Shown piece after piece: positions 21,590 to 32,408 of a stretch of 64,000 nt of DNA. The translations under genes were made by a program, and so were the position numbers. The DNA lies in contig CM042088.1 in assembly GCA_023512835.1 (NCBI GenBank), positions 58,711,579 through 58,775,578 on the forward strand. Reading direction: 5' to 3'. Numbering within the stretch: position 1 is the stretch's first letter; each line of letters begins with the position of its first letter. The DNA comes from Taxillus chinensis (Eukaryota > Streptophyta > Magnoliopsida > Santalales > Loranthaceae). The notes beneath the pieces were generated by a model. The model saw only the letters and a list, made by a program, of their open reading frames with translations. It ran no database searches and had not been told where the DNA came from.

Positions 21590-22681
21590 GTTCGTCCTCG
21601 AACAGCTCGGGGGTGAAGAACACGCATCCGACTCTCGCGCTCCCCAGGTCTGCTCCTCCATATGACGGTGGCGCCACAAAACTCGGACCAACGGAATCAT
21701 CTTGCCTCGCAAGACCTACTCCCGCCGGTCTAAAATCTGAACCGGTGCCTCTATAACGGAACCATCATCGCCTAGCTCTACTTCACGCCAATCGAGCACA
21801 TGGGAAGGATCCGGGTAATATTTCCTTGCAGTGGGAGACATGGAAAACATCATGAACACGAGCTAGATCGGGTGGCAACTCCAATCGATATGCAATCGCT
21901 CCCACAACAGCAATGACAGGAAAAGGACCAACAAATCGAGGTGAGAGTTTGGAACCTCGCCCAAACCGCCTATGCCCCCGTCGTGGCGAGACTCGCAAGA
22001 AGACGCGATCCCCTACGACGAACCGAAGCGGTCGTCGCCGTTTGTCGGCATATGATTTCCGTCGACTCGGGCCGTCAACATCCGTTGCCGGATCACCCGA
22101 ACCAAATCGTAGTCTCCTGAACCATATCGGGACCCAAAACAATGCCTCCCTGCCTGGGCCCAACACGAGAGGGGAGCGACACGGTCGCCCATACAATGCC
22201 TCATATTGCGCCATCCCTATCGTAGCTTGATAGCTATTGTTGTAAGAGAACTCCACCAAGGGAAGGTGAGCCTCCCAACAACCTCCAAAATCCAACACAC
22301 AAGCACGAAGCATATCCTCGAGAATCAGATAGTGCGCTCGGACCGGCCATCCGTCGTGGGTGGTAAGGTGTACTCAAATTCACTCGGGTGCCCAATGCAC
22401 GCTATAACCGCCGCGGAATCGCGAAGTGAACCGAGCATCCCTATCGAGACGATCGACAATGGCACACCATGCAACCGTACTATCACATCGACATAACGCT
22501 GTCCTAAGGTCCGGACTGGATCGGTCTCACGAATCGGAATAAAGTGAGCAGATTTCGTCAAGCGGTCTACAACAACCCAGATAGTATCATGTCCTCGGGA
22601 ACGAGGAAGCCCTGTGACAAAGTCCATAGTCACATGATCCCACTTCCACTCCTGGTATAGATAACGACCGCAACTCACCAA
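21590..22681 (-). pseudogene. Integrase and chromodomain of the second Tekay-like element
   Basis: EWKWDHVTMDFVTGLPRSRGHDTIWVVVDRLTKSAHFIP (22560-22670) carries the first catalytic Asp. The core is then damaged around 22330-22460. LVEFSYNNSYQATIGMAQYEALYGRPCRSPL and FRVSPRRGHRRFGRGSKLSPRFVGPF follow at 21783-22313. A chromodomain-like end (LRGKMIPLVRVLWRHRHMEEQTW) lies near 21650-21715. Frames change at least three times. Confidence 0.8.
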
Positions 22682-23165
22682 GCAGACCGCAAATGCTCGG
22701 CCTTGACTGCTGGCATATCAAGCACCGTCGAACAAACTCTGCTATAGCCTTCTTAAGGCCCGACCACCGAAGCTTGTTTCGTACAAGCATGATACATCTT
22801 TGTACCCCCAGGGTGGACAGCCAAATGAGAGTGATGAAATTCCCGTAAAACTGTCTCCCGAAGAGAAGATGGAACTATCAACCGACCTCAATAGCGCAAC
22901 ACATGGTCGAATCCTCCGTCCAATCCGTGGGAAGTACGGCGGTCTAAATCTGATCCCGGAGGACCTCACACTCAACATCCCCCAACCGACCTTCAATAAC
23001 TTGACGCCGCAACTCAGGCACCGTTATCACCACACCCAAGATACCCCCGTATTGCTCCTTGCACCTGGTCGTAACCTCGAACGGCTAGTTGTCCCATCAT
23101 CTCCCATTCCTTGACAACACAGAGAGCCACCGTGGCCTGGCCCTTTCGACTCAAGGCATCGCCTA

Positions 23166-24366
23166 CTACATTCCCCTTCCCGAGTGTATATTGAAGATCA
23201 AATTGGAACCGTTGCATATACTCCACCCAACGCCTCGTCGGAGATTCAAATCCCGCCGAGAGAAGATGTCTTGCAAGCTCTTGTGGTCGGTGTATACCAC
23301 AAACTTCTCCCTTAGAAAATAATGCTGCCAGCTCTTTAATGCAAAGATCACCGTAGCTAGCTCCAAATCGTGCGTAGGGTAATTCTTCTCATGGGTCCTC
23401 AACCGACGGGATCCATAAGCAATTACCCGTCCCTCCCGCATGAGCACACAACCCAAACCAACGTTAGAGGCATCACAATAAACCTCATAGGGTATACCCT
23501 CCTGTGGTAGGACCAGGATAGGTCTTGAAGTCAATTTGGCCTTGAACCGACCGAAAGCCTCCTCACAAGCATCCGACCATTCAAACCGCACCCCCTTTCG
23601 GGTCAAGCTAGTCATCGGTGCGGCTAATCGGGAGAAATTCCTAACGAACCTCCTGTAATAACCTGCCAACCCCAGAAAACTCCAAATCTCAAAAACATTT
23701 GTTGGCCGCTTCCAAGACATCACCGCCTCAATCTTGCCAGGATCTACCGTGATACCCTCCGATGATACTACATTCCCTAAGAACTTCACCCTCTCGCAAC
23801 CAAAAGTCACATTTCGTGAACTTTGCATATAATCTATGGTCCCTCAATGTCTGCAATACCACATGTAAATGCTCCTCATGCTCGATCTCTGTTCGGGAGT
23901 AAACCAAGATATCATCTATAAAGACCACCACGAACTGATCAAGATGAGGTGTAAAGATTTGGTTCATCAATCCCATGAACACCTGGGGCATTTGTGAGCC
24001 CAAAGGGCATCACTAGCCACTCATAATGGCCATATCTGCAATCGAAGGCTATCTTCGGAATGTCCGACTCCCGCACTGTAGCCGATGGTATCCGGACCTC
24101 AAATCGATCTTGGAAAACCAACGGGCACCCCCGAACCGGTCAAACAAATCATCAATCCTCGGTAGGGGGTATCTGTTCTTCATTGTCACCTGGTTCAACC
24201 GTCGGTAATCGATACACAACTGAAGCGAACCATCCGCCTTTTTGGCGAATAACACCGGAGCACTCCAAGGAGAACTACTCCGTCTAATAAAACCACGCGC
24301 CAAAAGATCGTCTATCTGCCTCTTGAGCTCTCTGAGCTCCACTGGTGCCATCCTATAAGCCGCCAA
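23166..24366 (-). pseudogene. RT and RNase H of the second Tekay-like element
   Basis: RT fingers read [45 protein letters not shown] (24170-24330). The palm has [34 protein letters not shown] and the FIDDILVYS active site near 23900-23930. The connection and RNase H ([60 protein letters not shown]) are nearly continuous at 23166-23828. Breaks lie near 23830 and 24010-24110. Confidence 0.85.
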
Positions 24367-24509
24367 CCTGATAGGTGTCGTCCCCAGGTAGCAATTCTAT
24401 CGAAAAGTCCACCTCCCCTCTCGGTGGTAAATCAACCAAGTCCTCGGGAAACACGTCGAAAAACCGATCCACCACCTTGGGTAACACCGCTTTACCCTCC
24501 CGCTGGGTG

Positions 24510-24962
24510 TCAACAAGAGTCGGGACCGGCTAACCGATGGGTTACATCACCCCATCCTTGCCTCAAAGGTCCCAACTTGCATGCATCATCAGACCACTCT
24601 CCCATGAAAGTGCCTCGGGTGCCCTCAGGTGTGAGGAAGGTCACTCGTCGCCTATAACACTCAATCACCGCCTCCACACGAGTCAACCAGTCCATACCCA
24701 GAATCACATCAAAGGCATCAAAGTACATCACAAATAGGTTACACCGGAGGTCAACACCTCCTAGAGTAACCTCACATTCCGAACAGACCTTATCAATCAC
24801 TACCAGGCCCCCTACGGGTGTATCAACCACAAGGGGCTGATCAATAGTAGTACAATCCAACTCTAATCCCTCTATCGTGGAGTGTGCGATAAAAGAGTGT
24901 GAAGCACCAATGTCAATCAAGACAAGACAAATAGTGCATGAAACCAAAATTGTACCTCTCAC
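24510..24962 (-). pseudogene. Aspartic protease of the second Tekay-like element
   Basis: VLIDIGASHSFIA is the retropepsin active-site block, with DIGAS in place of the usual DTGAS. One base change in the Thr codon would explain it and would probably damage catalysis. The domain continues through CNLFVMYFDAFDVILGMDWLTRVEAVIECYRRRVTFLTPEG. Confidence 0.8.
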
Positions 24963-25236
24963 CGCACTGGTCCCTGACTCGCCTCGTCAACCGGTGGAAC
25001 TTCTGCCTCCCTGTCGGTGATAGCATAGTTCCTTCCCTTCGCACACCGCCACTAGCCTCGACTCGTCGTAGCTCGTTCATTCTGCCCCTTCGAGCCTGGG
25101 CCTCCCGCCGAGGCCGCCGTGTAGCAGGTCGTCCCCTGTACCGATCGTCCCGACCGAGCCGGCCTCGATATGGAGTCCCGCTCCTCCGGCCCTAGTCACG
25201 AGGTCGATGTGGCCCCGCAACACTAGCCGAGGTGCT

Positions 25237-26186
25237 GAAGGACACTCTCCTATCCTGTGTCCCGGTCCCCCACATTGAAAGCACTTGAGTGGGTTACCAC
25301 TCTTCCGCCTACAATCCGCCTCCTTGTGTCCCCCGAAGTCCGCAGGCTCGACACGTCCCTAAAAATCGTGTGGTGGAACCGCCGCCTAAGTTTCCCGAAT
25401 GTGAAAATTTGGGCACCGGCCTCTTGTCCCCCTTGTCCCTCGATTGCTCCTCTCTTGGCCTCTTCCTGGCTAGGCCCCGATGAGCTCCCCCGGTCTCTCG
25501 AGTCTTGATTTGGTTCAAGTCCCGCTCTCCAATAAGTGCCTTGTTGACCGCGTCCATCGTACGTGGTCAACTCCATCACATTCAATCCCCTCCTGAGTGA
25601 TGGTCTCGGCCCATCTATGAAATCCTGGGTCTTATTAGCCTCAACCCTCCAAGACTCGGGGCAAATCTCCCTAGCTCGGTGAAAGCGGTGACATACTCGG
25701 TCACGGTCCGATCGCCTGCTCCAGGTGTGTAGTACTCCCGTTACATCGTCTTCCGCACAGAGCGAGGGAAATACTCGTGTAGAAAAGCTCCACGAAGTCC
25801 TCCCATGCCATCGGGCTCTCGTGAACATGCTTCACGGCGTCCCACCACCTACGGGCCCCACCTACTAGGAAATGTGTGGCTAAGCGGACCTTAGCCTCTT
25901 CGGGCACCTGGATCAACTCGAAGATGTCTTCTGTCCATTTGACCCACTCCTCGGCCTCATCAGGTCTCGTATTCGCCTCAAATTTCGTCAGTTTCTGCTT
26001 CAGGAACCGACTCACCCAGTCGATAGGTATTGCGGGCGGTACTATCATGAGCTGTGGCTGGCTCTCCTCTAGAACGTCCCGCTGCTGCTCCTGCTGAGGC
26101 TGCTGCTGCCTCCTCAGTTCCTCCTGCATCACTTCTCTGGCCACCTCCCTCATGGTACCCTGCATGGCACCCTGGATTTGGCTCAA
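25237..26186 (-). pseudogene. gag of the second Tekay-like element
   Basis: A Gln-rich N-terminal segment (EELRRQQQPQQEQQRD) is followed by a capsid with KFEANTRPDEAEEWVKWTEDIFELI and ATHFLVGGARRWWDAVK (25701-26186). The nucleocapsid in another frame has CFQCGGPGHRIGEC near 25240-25290, a CCHC knuckle, with a second one just upstream (CRACGLRGH). No in-frame ATG is obvious at the 5' end, so the true start is uncertain. Confidence 0.82.
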
Positions 26187-26808
26187 TATTTAAGCCCCAA
26201 TCCGAGCAAGCAATCTCGAACCCAAGGCCAAGCCTGGAGAACTCTGCTCTCCTTGTGATTCGGATTGAATGGACAGTTCCTCTGCTGGACCTTAAGCCCT
26301 AGTCTTGGGTGTCATTCGTCCAACACATATCAACAATATCTATTAACTATGCGCACTAGTCAAACAACCAAATTATTTAAACCAATAGGCAGAACCAAGT
26401 CTGCCACACAAATAATGAGGTCTCTAAGCCCCTTATTATATTCACCAAATGATGTGTTTATTCACTTAAACCTCTTAGGCTTAACCAGGATAATAGCATT
26501 TTCAATCAAGCACATTTAATCACCCAAGAAAAACAAACCACAAATAGCCAATAGTATAATCAATACAAGCACATCATTAAAGCATCATTTTCAGATGATT
26601 TCTAGTGCCTAATATGCACACAGATCACGCAGCATGTATGCACCCAGCCCAAATGCTTCCTAGGATGACCTGATGAACCCTCGATCACCCCGAACACATA
26701 TAAGGACTGCGTTGATCAGGCGCCCTCCCTATAGTCTTCCAAGCTACTAAGTGTCTATCAACCACCCCTCACTAACCTAGGTCCACTAAACCATGCTCGA
26801 TACCAACT
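26187..26808 (-). other. Leader and primer binding site of the second Tekay-like element
   Basis: Non-coding. At 26791-26805 CCATGCTCGATACCA is identical to the site in the 12-21 kb element. It complements the initiator Met tRNA 3' end and lies 3 bases from the LTR edge at 26809. No gene is seen. Confidence 0.75.
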
Positions 26809-27767
26809 TGTCACACCCCTAAACCCTGAAACCCACAGGACTAGGTACGCGACTTCCCCACACCCCCTCTAGGGGTCGAGGGGTTGGTGATCGATTCAAC
26901 CCCGTACAACACTACAGCGGGGTAGCATTGTACTTGTAAATAATCCAATGCAACATACAAGTCATTAATTAATGTCTGCAAATAATATTACTAAAGTCCA
27001 GCTAATCAAGTTTGTACAACTATCACGGACCCAAGTCCGAAAAGGAAATGACCAAATAATCCAACCAATAAATAGTTAAATCCATAAAGGAGAATCCTAC
27101 ACAATGAGGTCTCGATCTGCTCCGCTATGGCTCCAACGGCTATCCCCTACAACTTGTAGGAAAAAGAAATAGAGTAGGGTGAGCATGAGTGCCCAGTAGG
27201 TGGTCTCCAACTCCATTGTCATGTCACATAAACTCCTAGGTCTATATGATAGTGCATGCATGTGCCAGTGTAGTGCCATATTCCATCATAGCTTGTATGG
27301 TATCGAATCATAAAACAAGGCGTATCGCCAAACAAACTTAATAGTCCAATCCCAAAAACCCGTCTTTCCCGGGGATTCTTGCCATTAACTCCAAGTACCC
27401 CGGTTACTTCGAGGTAGCCATATGTGGGACCCACGGTGTCCCTAACGACAACCTGACCACACATGGGACCTGGGTTACCATCCACATAGGGGACCTGCGG
27501 CCTCTTGCCAGCCCTAGGTGGGACCCATGGTCAACCCAAACAAGTAATAATTTCAATGCCTGGTATCACATCATGCAACCTCATACAAACATTTAACTAG
27601 CAATAACATGTCACAATTGATGACAAACCCGATATTACTTAATTAAACTAATTAAATTAACCAAAGCAATAATTAATATTTTAACTAAAAGGTATCAAGA
27701 TTTACATCAATAATAATATCAATCCAAACAATTTATCTATATACAATTATCCATTATTTACAAGTCA

Positions 27768-27803
<36 letters not shown>

Positions 27804-28983
27804 TAATAAAGTTAAGGTTGGACCGGCCCCAAAGGAACCGGCCCAACACGCAGGCCCTCGGGACGCATAGGGCGGCACACTGTGCCACCCCTTCCTTCTC
27901 GCAACCACCTGCGCGGATGCACAGGTTCGTCCAACGGCGGCGGCACGGATGCCGCCGCCCCACCTCTCCACTCACGGGCACGACGATCGCTCAGGCGTGA
28001 GAGCACGCAGGGCACGCAGACGCGCGAGGCACGCGAACCACCCCAGGCCGCCCCCTTCTCCATCTCTTCCGGCGCATGGCCCGCTTCACGCCGCCCCTCT
28101 TCCACCCCTTCACCTCCGTCGCCATCACCGCTCCGATCCACCACCGTCGCACGAGGAAGATGCCGCCGCCTCCCCTTCCATCTCCCTCTCGCACGTGGAC
28201 GTTCCCTCGGTGCCACCACTACTCCTCTCGCGTTGGCACGATGACGCCCACACAAACAAACAAAAAAGAAACAGAACAATAGTCTGGTAGCGCCAATAAC
28301 AATCAAGCATAGAAGACTATGAAAACAAACCAACGTCTGTTCGTGAATTCACAAATCGAACATAATCTAACAAATATACAACGATTGTCATTATGCTCCA
28401 TCTTATGTATATAGCAAACAAGGATTAAAAAAAAACACCTACCTGAATCAAGTTTCAAGGGATCAAAAGAACTGTTTCAAACCACCGCTCTTCTCTGTCA
28501 GATTCTGCGCACACACAGAGGACTTAGGGTTTTACCCTAAGTCCTCCCTACTTATACTAATGTTAAATAGTAATAATAATAATAATAAGATTAGTAGGAA
28601 TATTAATATCAGTAATAAAAACAATAATAACTCATTATAAGAATTAACCTCAATTATTAAATTTTTATTAATAATACTAACATTGTAGTAATATTCAGGC
28701 CCTAACATTAAATACTCGGATTAACAATAGTCATAGTGATAATAGTAATAAACTCAATAAACGTATTAATAATAATAATCCAAAACTGAAATATTTATAT
28801 TAATGTCAACGTCATTTTAATTATAAACCCAAAACATTAAAATAATTGTAATAACAATAATGCATAATAATAACCTCCGAATATTAAAATAATATTAATA
28901 ATAACTCAACGCTCAGGCTCAGGCCACCTGTCGAAGAAATATTCCAAACTTTATTCGGGCCTAACACAGTACGGGCCTTTACA
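26809..28983 (-). repeat. 5' LTR of the second Tekay-like element
   Basis: It runs from TGTCACACCCC to CGGGCCTTTACA, about 2175 bp, giving TGTAAAGGCCCG...GGGTGTGACA in element orientation. It includes a (TA)n run at 27774-27800, a GC-rich block at 27800-28260 and TAA-rich repeats after 28565. The stretch CTAAGTCCTCCCTACTTATAC near 28536-28556 is a likely promoter (TATA on the minus strand). The right edge rests on similarity to the other LTR termini. No TSD could be confirmed. Confidence 0.65.
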
Positions 28984-31003
28984 ACAAGTGAAAACTATTA
29001 TATGGTATTAATGGATAAGATGATAATATGGTGTAAGGGTGTTTATGAGCTATCTAACAGATCTGAGATGAGTAAATGCTCTTGTCATGACAGACCTCAG
29101 ATTCAGTGAGAATATTGCTATGGATGTCAATATGAAGGGATTGACACCGATTGGGAATGTTCTGAGATAGATTGTTGATTGTGAATGAACAACATATAGA
29201 GTATACAAGATGGTTGTGCTGGATCTTGTTGAACAAGAAGTTTACGATGAATCGAAACAAGATTGTTCTTGTTCTTAGTTCGTCACGGCATATAACACTT
29301 GAAAGAATTCTCTCGCTGTTTCTCTCTAGCATTGGAACTCTAAAATTGATTCCTCAAAAGTTATATTTTTAATGCATGTCAGTATTCTATATATTGTATT
29401 TTTGGAGTTCCAGACTCACTTTTTGTGAGAGGTGACAGATATTCCTTTCAAAGCATGTAAGAAATATTAATTTAAGGTTAGAGTGCATGTGCACCTAGGT
29501 GTCCATCCGATAATCTGACTTCCTGCCATGAATTTGTGGAAGTACAGCGGATGGGCTGTAGATCTATTGCAGGTCTGCAGATTTGTTGCCTATACTGCAT
29601 GTGCATGCCCATACTAGTTAGATCTGCGCCGTTCATCTGTTGGTGGTAGTTGGTAATCATTAATGCGACAATAAATGCGCTTAAGTGTTCAGAGCAGCGC
29701 AGGAATCTACGCAAACCATAGCTGAAGATATCACTAAGTACAAATGCTGTGTTGTGAGTTTGCCTCGAAGGTGGATGCCTCAAAGGTCTAGTGACTTTGA
29801 AGATTTGACTCGAAGATTTGGGTCAAACCTATATTGGTATACAATGATGTCTCTGGTTTCGACAGCGTTAGATCCTGCGAGTCTTCGACTCTGGTTTTCT
29901 TCGAGTCTTCGTGCATAGTAGTTATCAGGTTATAAAGAATTCACACTACAATAAGGTCTTCAACTCTGCGAGTCTGTGATTTTTTCTTTCAATGCTTAAA
30001 GTGGTTTCTTGAAGAGTGTACTTAACCTTTACTAGCTGTGAGTCTTCGACTTTATTCCTTCGAGTCTCCGAGGGTGATAGATTACAGGTTAGTCTAAGTC
30101 ATGTAGTTCACTCTATGCTAAGTGAGTCTTCGACTCTTTTCTATGACTCTTAAAGTGACTTTCATGAAGAGTATACTTAGCCTTTGCCTGTTGTCTTAGT
30201 TGCGAGTCTTCGACTCTATTTCTTTGAGTCGCTCAGTATGCTTCGGGTGGTTAAGATGTTCTTTGACCCTTCTGTTTTGTGGGCCTATGAACGTGTGATG
30301 AATCTTTGACTCTTCGAGTGTACTTCTTAGCCTGTCATAGTTAATTACAAAAAGAGTCTTTGTTTCTGTGAGTCTTCGACTCTACGGCTCCAACTCTTTA
30401 GCTTCGACTCTTGCCTTTAAAGTCTACGAGTCTTGGTCTCATGTATGGACCGACAATTTCTTCTGATTAACTGTCTTCAACTCTTCGAGTCTATGACTCT
30501 TCGAGTCTTTGAGTCTTAGTTACAATTTCATTTGTCAATTCATTTAGTTCAATATCCTAGACTCTTCGACCTTCGAGTCTACGAGTCTTAGAATGTTTGG
30601 TATTTGACAAATTTTGCATGTGACTTCAATTCTTCTACCCTTCAAGTCTTCGAGTCTCCGTGTCAATTTATGGTCTGACAATTGTCATTAGGGTATCTTT
30701 GGTGACTCTTTAATTTATGATCTTTGGGTCTTCGAGTCATTTGTTGTTTGTCACTCTCTAAGTTCGACTCTTCAAGTTTGCGAGTCGTTCACCATTCTAC
30801 CTAGTGACAGTTTTCTCTTCTTCGAACTTCGATTCTTTAACCAGTGTACCTTCGGATCTTTGAGTCTCCAGACTTAGAGAAATTCTTGACAACTTCACCA
30901 AATCCTATGTTTCCCAACACACTAGAACAGCTTCTTGCCTATTGGGTTTGGCATTTGGCTTATTCCTAGGCTTACCATTATGACATAGTCCTCTTCTTGT
31001 GGG
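28984..31003. repeat. LTR-like DNA with an array of GAGTCTTCGACTC-type motifs
   Basis: No gene is seen. From about 29800 to 30870 variants of the self-complementary motif GAGTC-TTC-GACTC (also CTTCGAGTC, CTACGAGTC, CTTCAACTC) occur dozens of times at irregular spacing. A similar but sparser array lies at 35820-36360 in a Copia LTR, so this may be a relative of that LTR; its ends are not clear. Confidence 0.5.
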
Positions 31004-31140
31004 TGATACCAACTTGTCATGCTCCCAAATTCTAGGAGACTCAGAACCAAAAATGTGACTTCCTAAATCCTGCACCCGAAGCCTGTTGCACTGATTGGGG
31101 AAAGTACTCCTTATAAAAGAGCTCTACCAACTCTCCCCAT
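31004..31140 (-). pseudogene. Gypsy leader/gag scrap
   Basis: At 31004-31020 GATACCAACTTGTCATGC matches the junction of primer binding site and LTR on the minus strand. Just after it, LAWGELVELFYKEYFPQSV is a capsid-like segment of Tekay-type gag. The pieces are out of normal order, so this is a rearranged remnant. Confidence 0.55.
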
Positions 31141-32156
31141 GCTAAGGGCCTGTATATTAGATTTTGGGGGTTTGTGGGTGACTTATCTTCCCTTGGTAGA
31201 GTTTTCCAACAACAACTATCAAGCATCCATCAGAATAGCCCCTTTAAGGCATTGTATGGTAGGCTGTGTCTGTCTCTTCTGTGTTAGATTGAGGTGGGAG
31301 AGGCAGCTCCCTTTAGAACACAGTTAGTCCATGACACCACAGAGAAAGTCAAATTGATTCGCCAGCATTTGTTGACAACTCAAAATAGGTAGAAATGCTG
31401 TGCGGATCATAGGAGGAGACCTTTAGAGTTTTTGGTGGGGGATCATGTGTTCCTCCATGTTTCCCCACACATAAGGCATCGACGGTTTGGGTGGGGCTCT
31501 AAACTACCTCTAGGGTTTATTGTGCCCTTTGAGGTTTTGGATCGTGTGGGCCAGTGCCTTTCAATGTATTTCATGTGTCTCGCCTGAAGAGGTATCACTT
31601 TAACTTGACTCATGTGATTGATTGGGGCACATTGGAGATTGAGGATGACATGTCAGTTGATAAGGCTTCTATCCAGATTCTGGATAGACAGGAGAAACCT
31701 CTACGAGGCCAAGTCATTCTATTGGTTTACATGTTGTGGTAGCATTGTGGCATTGAAGAAAATACCTAGGAGCAAGAGTTTATGATATGCGAGCACCATT
31801 CAGAGTTGTTTAAGGAAGAATAATCCTAAAGGACAAAGGTGACCAAGGGATATCAGTAAGTGTTTTGTGTTATGTCCTTTTGAGTATTATATTAAGATGA
31901 GAATGTTTATTTCATTGAATATTATTGTTGTTTTGAGTTACGAGTATATTTGACTTCCCTATATGTTGTGTTATAATATATTGAGCCAATGTATATTGTT
32001 GTGTGATAGGTGATTCACTCGTGTGTTGCGGTATGAGGGTATAAATAATGAGTTTTGTGTACAGTTAGTTATCATTTTTATTGGTTTCATTCGAATCAAT
32101 ATATTTTGACTTATGAGTGTTGTCTTTTTGAGGACAAAAAGTCTTTAAGGGGAGAA
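31139..32156 (+). pseudogene. Gypsy integrase tail and chromodomain remnant (+)
   Basis: Plus-strand remains of a Tekay-like pol end: LRACILDFGGLWVTYLPLVEFSNNNYQASI, then LEFLVGDHVFLHVSPHIRHRRFG, VFHVSRLKRYHFNLTHVIDWGTLEIEDDMSV and ASIQILDRQEKPLRGQVI (chromodomain). Several frameshifts and stops break it. It resembles the minus-strand segment at 14480-15214 of the full-length element. A purine tract, AAGGGGAGAAGATG at 32144-32157, marks its 3' end. Confidence 0.8.
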
Positions 32157-32335
32157 GATGTAATGACTCGTGTTTAAGCCTTAACAAATTAGCCTTATAA
32201 TGAGGTGAGTATTCTAAGGAGTCAATATTAGTATGATGTCCTTTGCATCGAAAGAAAAATTTAGACAGTGAGTGGGCTTGATTTAGAGTCAGGGCCCCAA
32301 AAAGGATATTTTTATGGACTTATGATCTTGTGTGG
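32155..32335 (+). repeat. 5' edge of a plus-oriented LTR, truncated
   Basis: TGTAATGACTCGTG follows the purine tract as an LTR start would, but the LTR is cut after about 180 bp where an LTR fragment in the opposite orientation begins (32336). Confidence 0.55.
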
Positions 32336-32408
32336 TGTCATGCCCTGGATTTCTGAACCGCAGAAACTAGTTAATGAATCTTCATACCCGCACCCGAAGG
32401 GACAAAGG

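Larger units (their letters stand above)
21571..28983 (-). mobile_element. Second Tekay-like chromovirus with only the 5' LTR recognised
   Basis: A minus-strand gypsy element related to, but clearly diverged from, the 12-21 kb element. It has a 5' LTR (26809-28983), primer binding site (26791-26805), gag, zinc knuckle, protease, RT, RNase H, integrase, a chromodomain end and a polypurine tract at 21571-21590. Beyond the tract (21394-21570) the sequence does not match the 5' LTR, so the 3' LTR is missing, truncated or replaced. All coding domains are frameshifted. Confidence 0.82.

Noticed and set aside
27812..28333. 173-codon minus-strand frame and its plus-strand partners
   Set aside because: GC-rich sequence is free of stops in several frames at once; nothing recognisable is encoded.
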